Of a DNA stretch of 6,061 nucleotides, positions 5,732 to 6,061 are shown piece by piece. The position numbers and the translations under genes were made by a program. The notes under the pieces are model-generated. The model was given only the letters and a program-made list of their open reading frames with translations, made no database searches and had not been told where the DNA came from. How positions within the stretch are numbered: position 1 is the stretch's first letter; each line of letters starts with the position of its first letter. Source of the DNA: an uncultured Eubacteriales bacterium (GTDB lineage: Bacteria > Bacillota > Clostridia > Oscillospirales > Acutalibacteraceae); the NCBI GenBank assembly GCA_934486455.1, contig CAKSPR010000063.1, positions 1 through 6,061 on the forward strand. Reading direction: 5' to 3'.

Positions 5732-6061
5732 ATGTCAGAAATCAATGTAAATCTGCGAGGAGAGCAAAAGCCCTTTGAAAAGGGAACACCGGCTTTCGAA
5801 ATCGCAAAGTCCATCGGCATGGGCCTTTACAGGGCGGCCTGTGCATGTAAGATAAACGGCAGGGTTTGCGACCTTCGCACCCCCGTTGAAAACGACTGCG
5901 ACCTCGAATTTTTGACCTTCGACGACGAGGACGGCAAGCGCGCATTCAACCACACCGCCTCTCACATTATGGCTCAGGCGGTCAAACACCTTTTCCCCGA
6001 TGTCAAGCTTTGCATCGGCCCCGCTATCGAGGACGGATTTTATTATGACTTTGACATAGAC
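5732..6061 (+). CDS. thrS: Threonyl-tRNA synthetase, N-terminal 110 residues (3' truncated by window edge)
   Basis: Class II synthetase that charges threonine onto its tRNA in the cytoplasm. Start is ATG 5732 with GGAG (5720-5723) 8 bases upstream, just after the T-box terminator. Residues 1 to about 62 form the TGS domain (IDs in the MSEINVNLRG start and the KINGRVCDLRTPVENDCDLEFL end). The editing domain that removes mischarged serine then begins with N-HTASH: H74 and H78 are the first two zinc/editing-site histidines of the HxxxH motif. It continues through the family signature IGPAIEDGFYYDFD near residues 96-109. The catalytic and anticodon-binding domains lie beyond the window. The frame is open to the last base. 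The threonine-specific T-box upstream independently supports the identity. Confidence 0.97.
   Translation, partial: MSEINVNLRGEQKPFEKGTPAFEIAKSIGMGLYRAACACKINGRVCDLRTPVENDCDLEFLTFDDEDGKRAFNHTASHIMAQAVKHLFPDVKLCIGPAIEDGFYYDFDID

Overview
The window reads as a core-genome stretch from a low-to-mid GC member of the Bacillota, most likely class Clostridia. The reasons are a threonyl-tRNA synthetase gene behind a tRNA-sensing T-box leader, strong AAAGGAG/GGGAGG ribosome binding sites, TTG starts, and the DeoR and P-type ATPase family variants present. All genes are on the + strand. No RNA genes, CRISPR arrays, insertion sequences or phage genes are visible.

Left part (1-3100): the 3' part of a Cu(I)-exporting P-type ATPase gene (copA type) is cut by the window edge and carries a metal-binding HMA domain fused at its C-terminus. 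A good ribosome binding site and in-frame ATG sit exactly at the border of that domain, so the same mRNA may also yield a free 73-residue CopZ-like copper chaperone. Three bases after the copA stop, a 9-bp perfect inverted repeat masks the Shine-Dalgarno of a 54-codon TTG-start small gene of unknown function. The small gene overlaps trmO, a tRNA m6t6A37 methyltransferase. These look like one transcription unit with translational coupling.

Middle part (3075-5175): a consensus-like sigma-A promoter lies in the last codons of trmO and uses the trmO stop codon as the start of its -10 box. It drives a DeoR-family repressor and, 19 bases later, a GlpT/UhpT-like (organophosphate antiporter family) MFS transporter. 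DeoR proteins usually sense phosphorylated sugars and the transporter keeps both phosphate-site arginines of its family. The pair therefore looks like a regulator and importer for a phosphorylated compound that I cannot name.

Right part (5176-6061): about 165 bases with no convincing gene or terminator are followed by an extended -10 promoter and a T-box leader of about 330 nt. The leader has a threonine ACC specifier, mutually exclusive antiterminator and terminator hairpins, and an apparently extra arm inserted in Stem I. The 5' 110 codons of thrS follow.

No large undescribed system is visible. The most interesting signals are small: the internal chaperone start in copA, the masked ribosome binding site next to it, the promoter built on a stop codon, and the Stem I insertion of the T-box.
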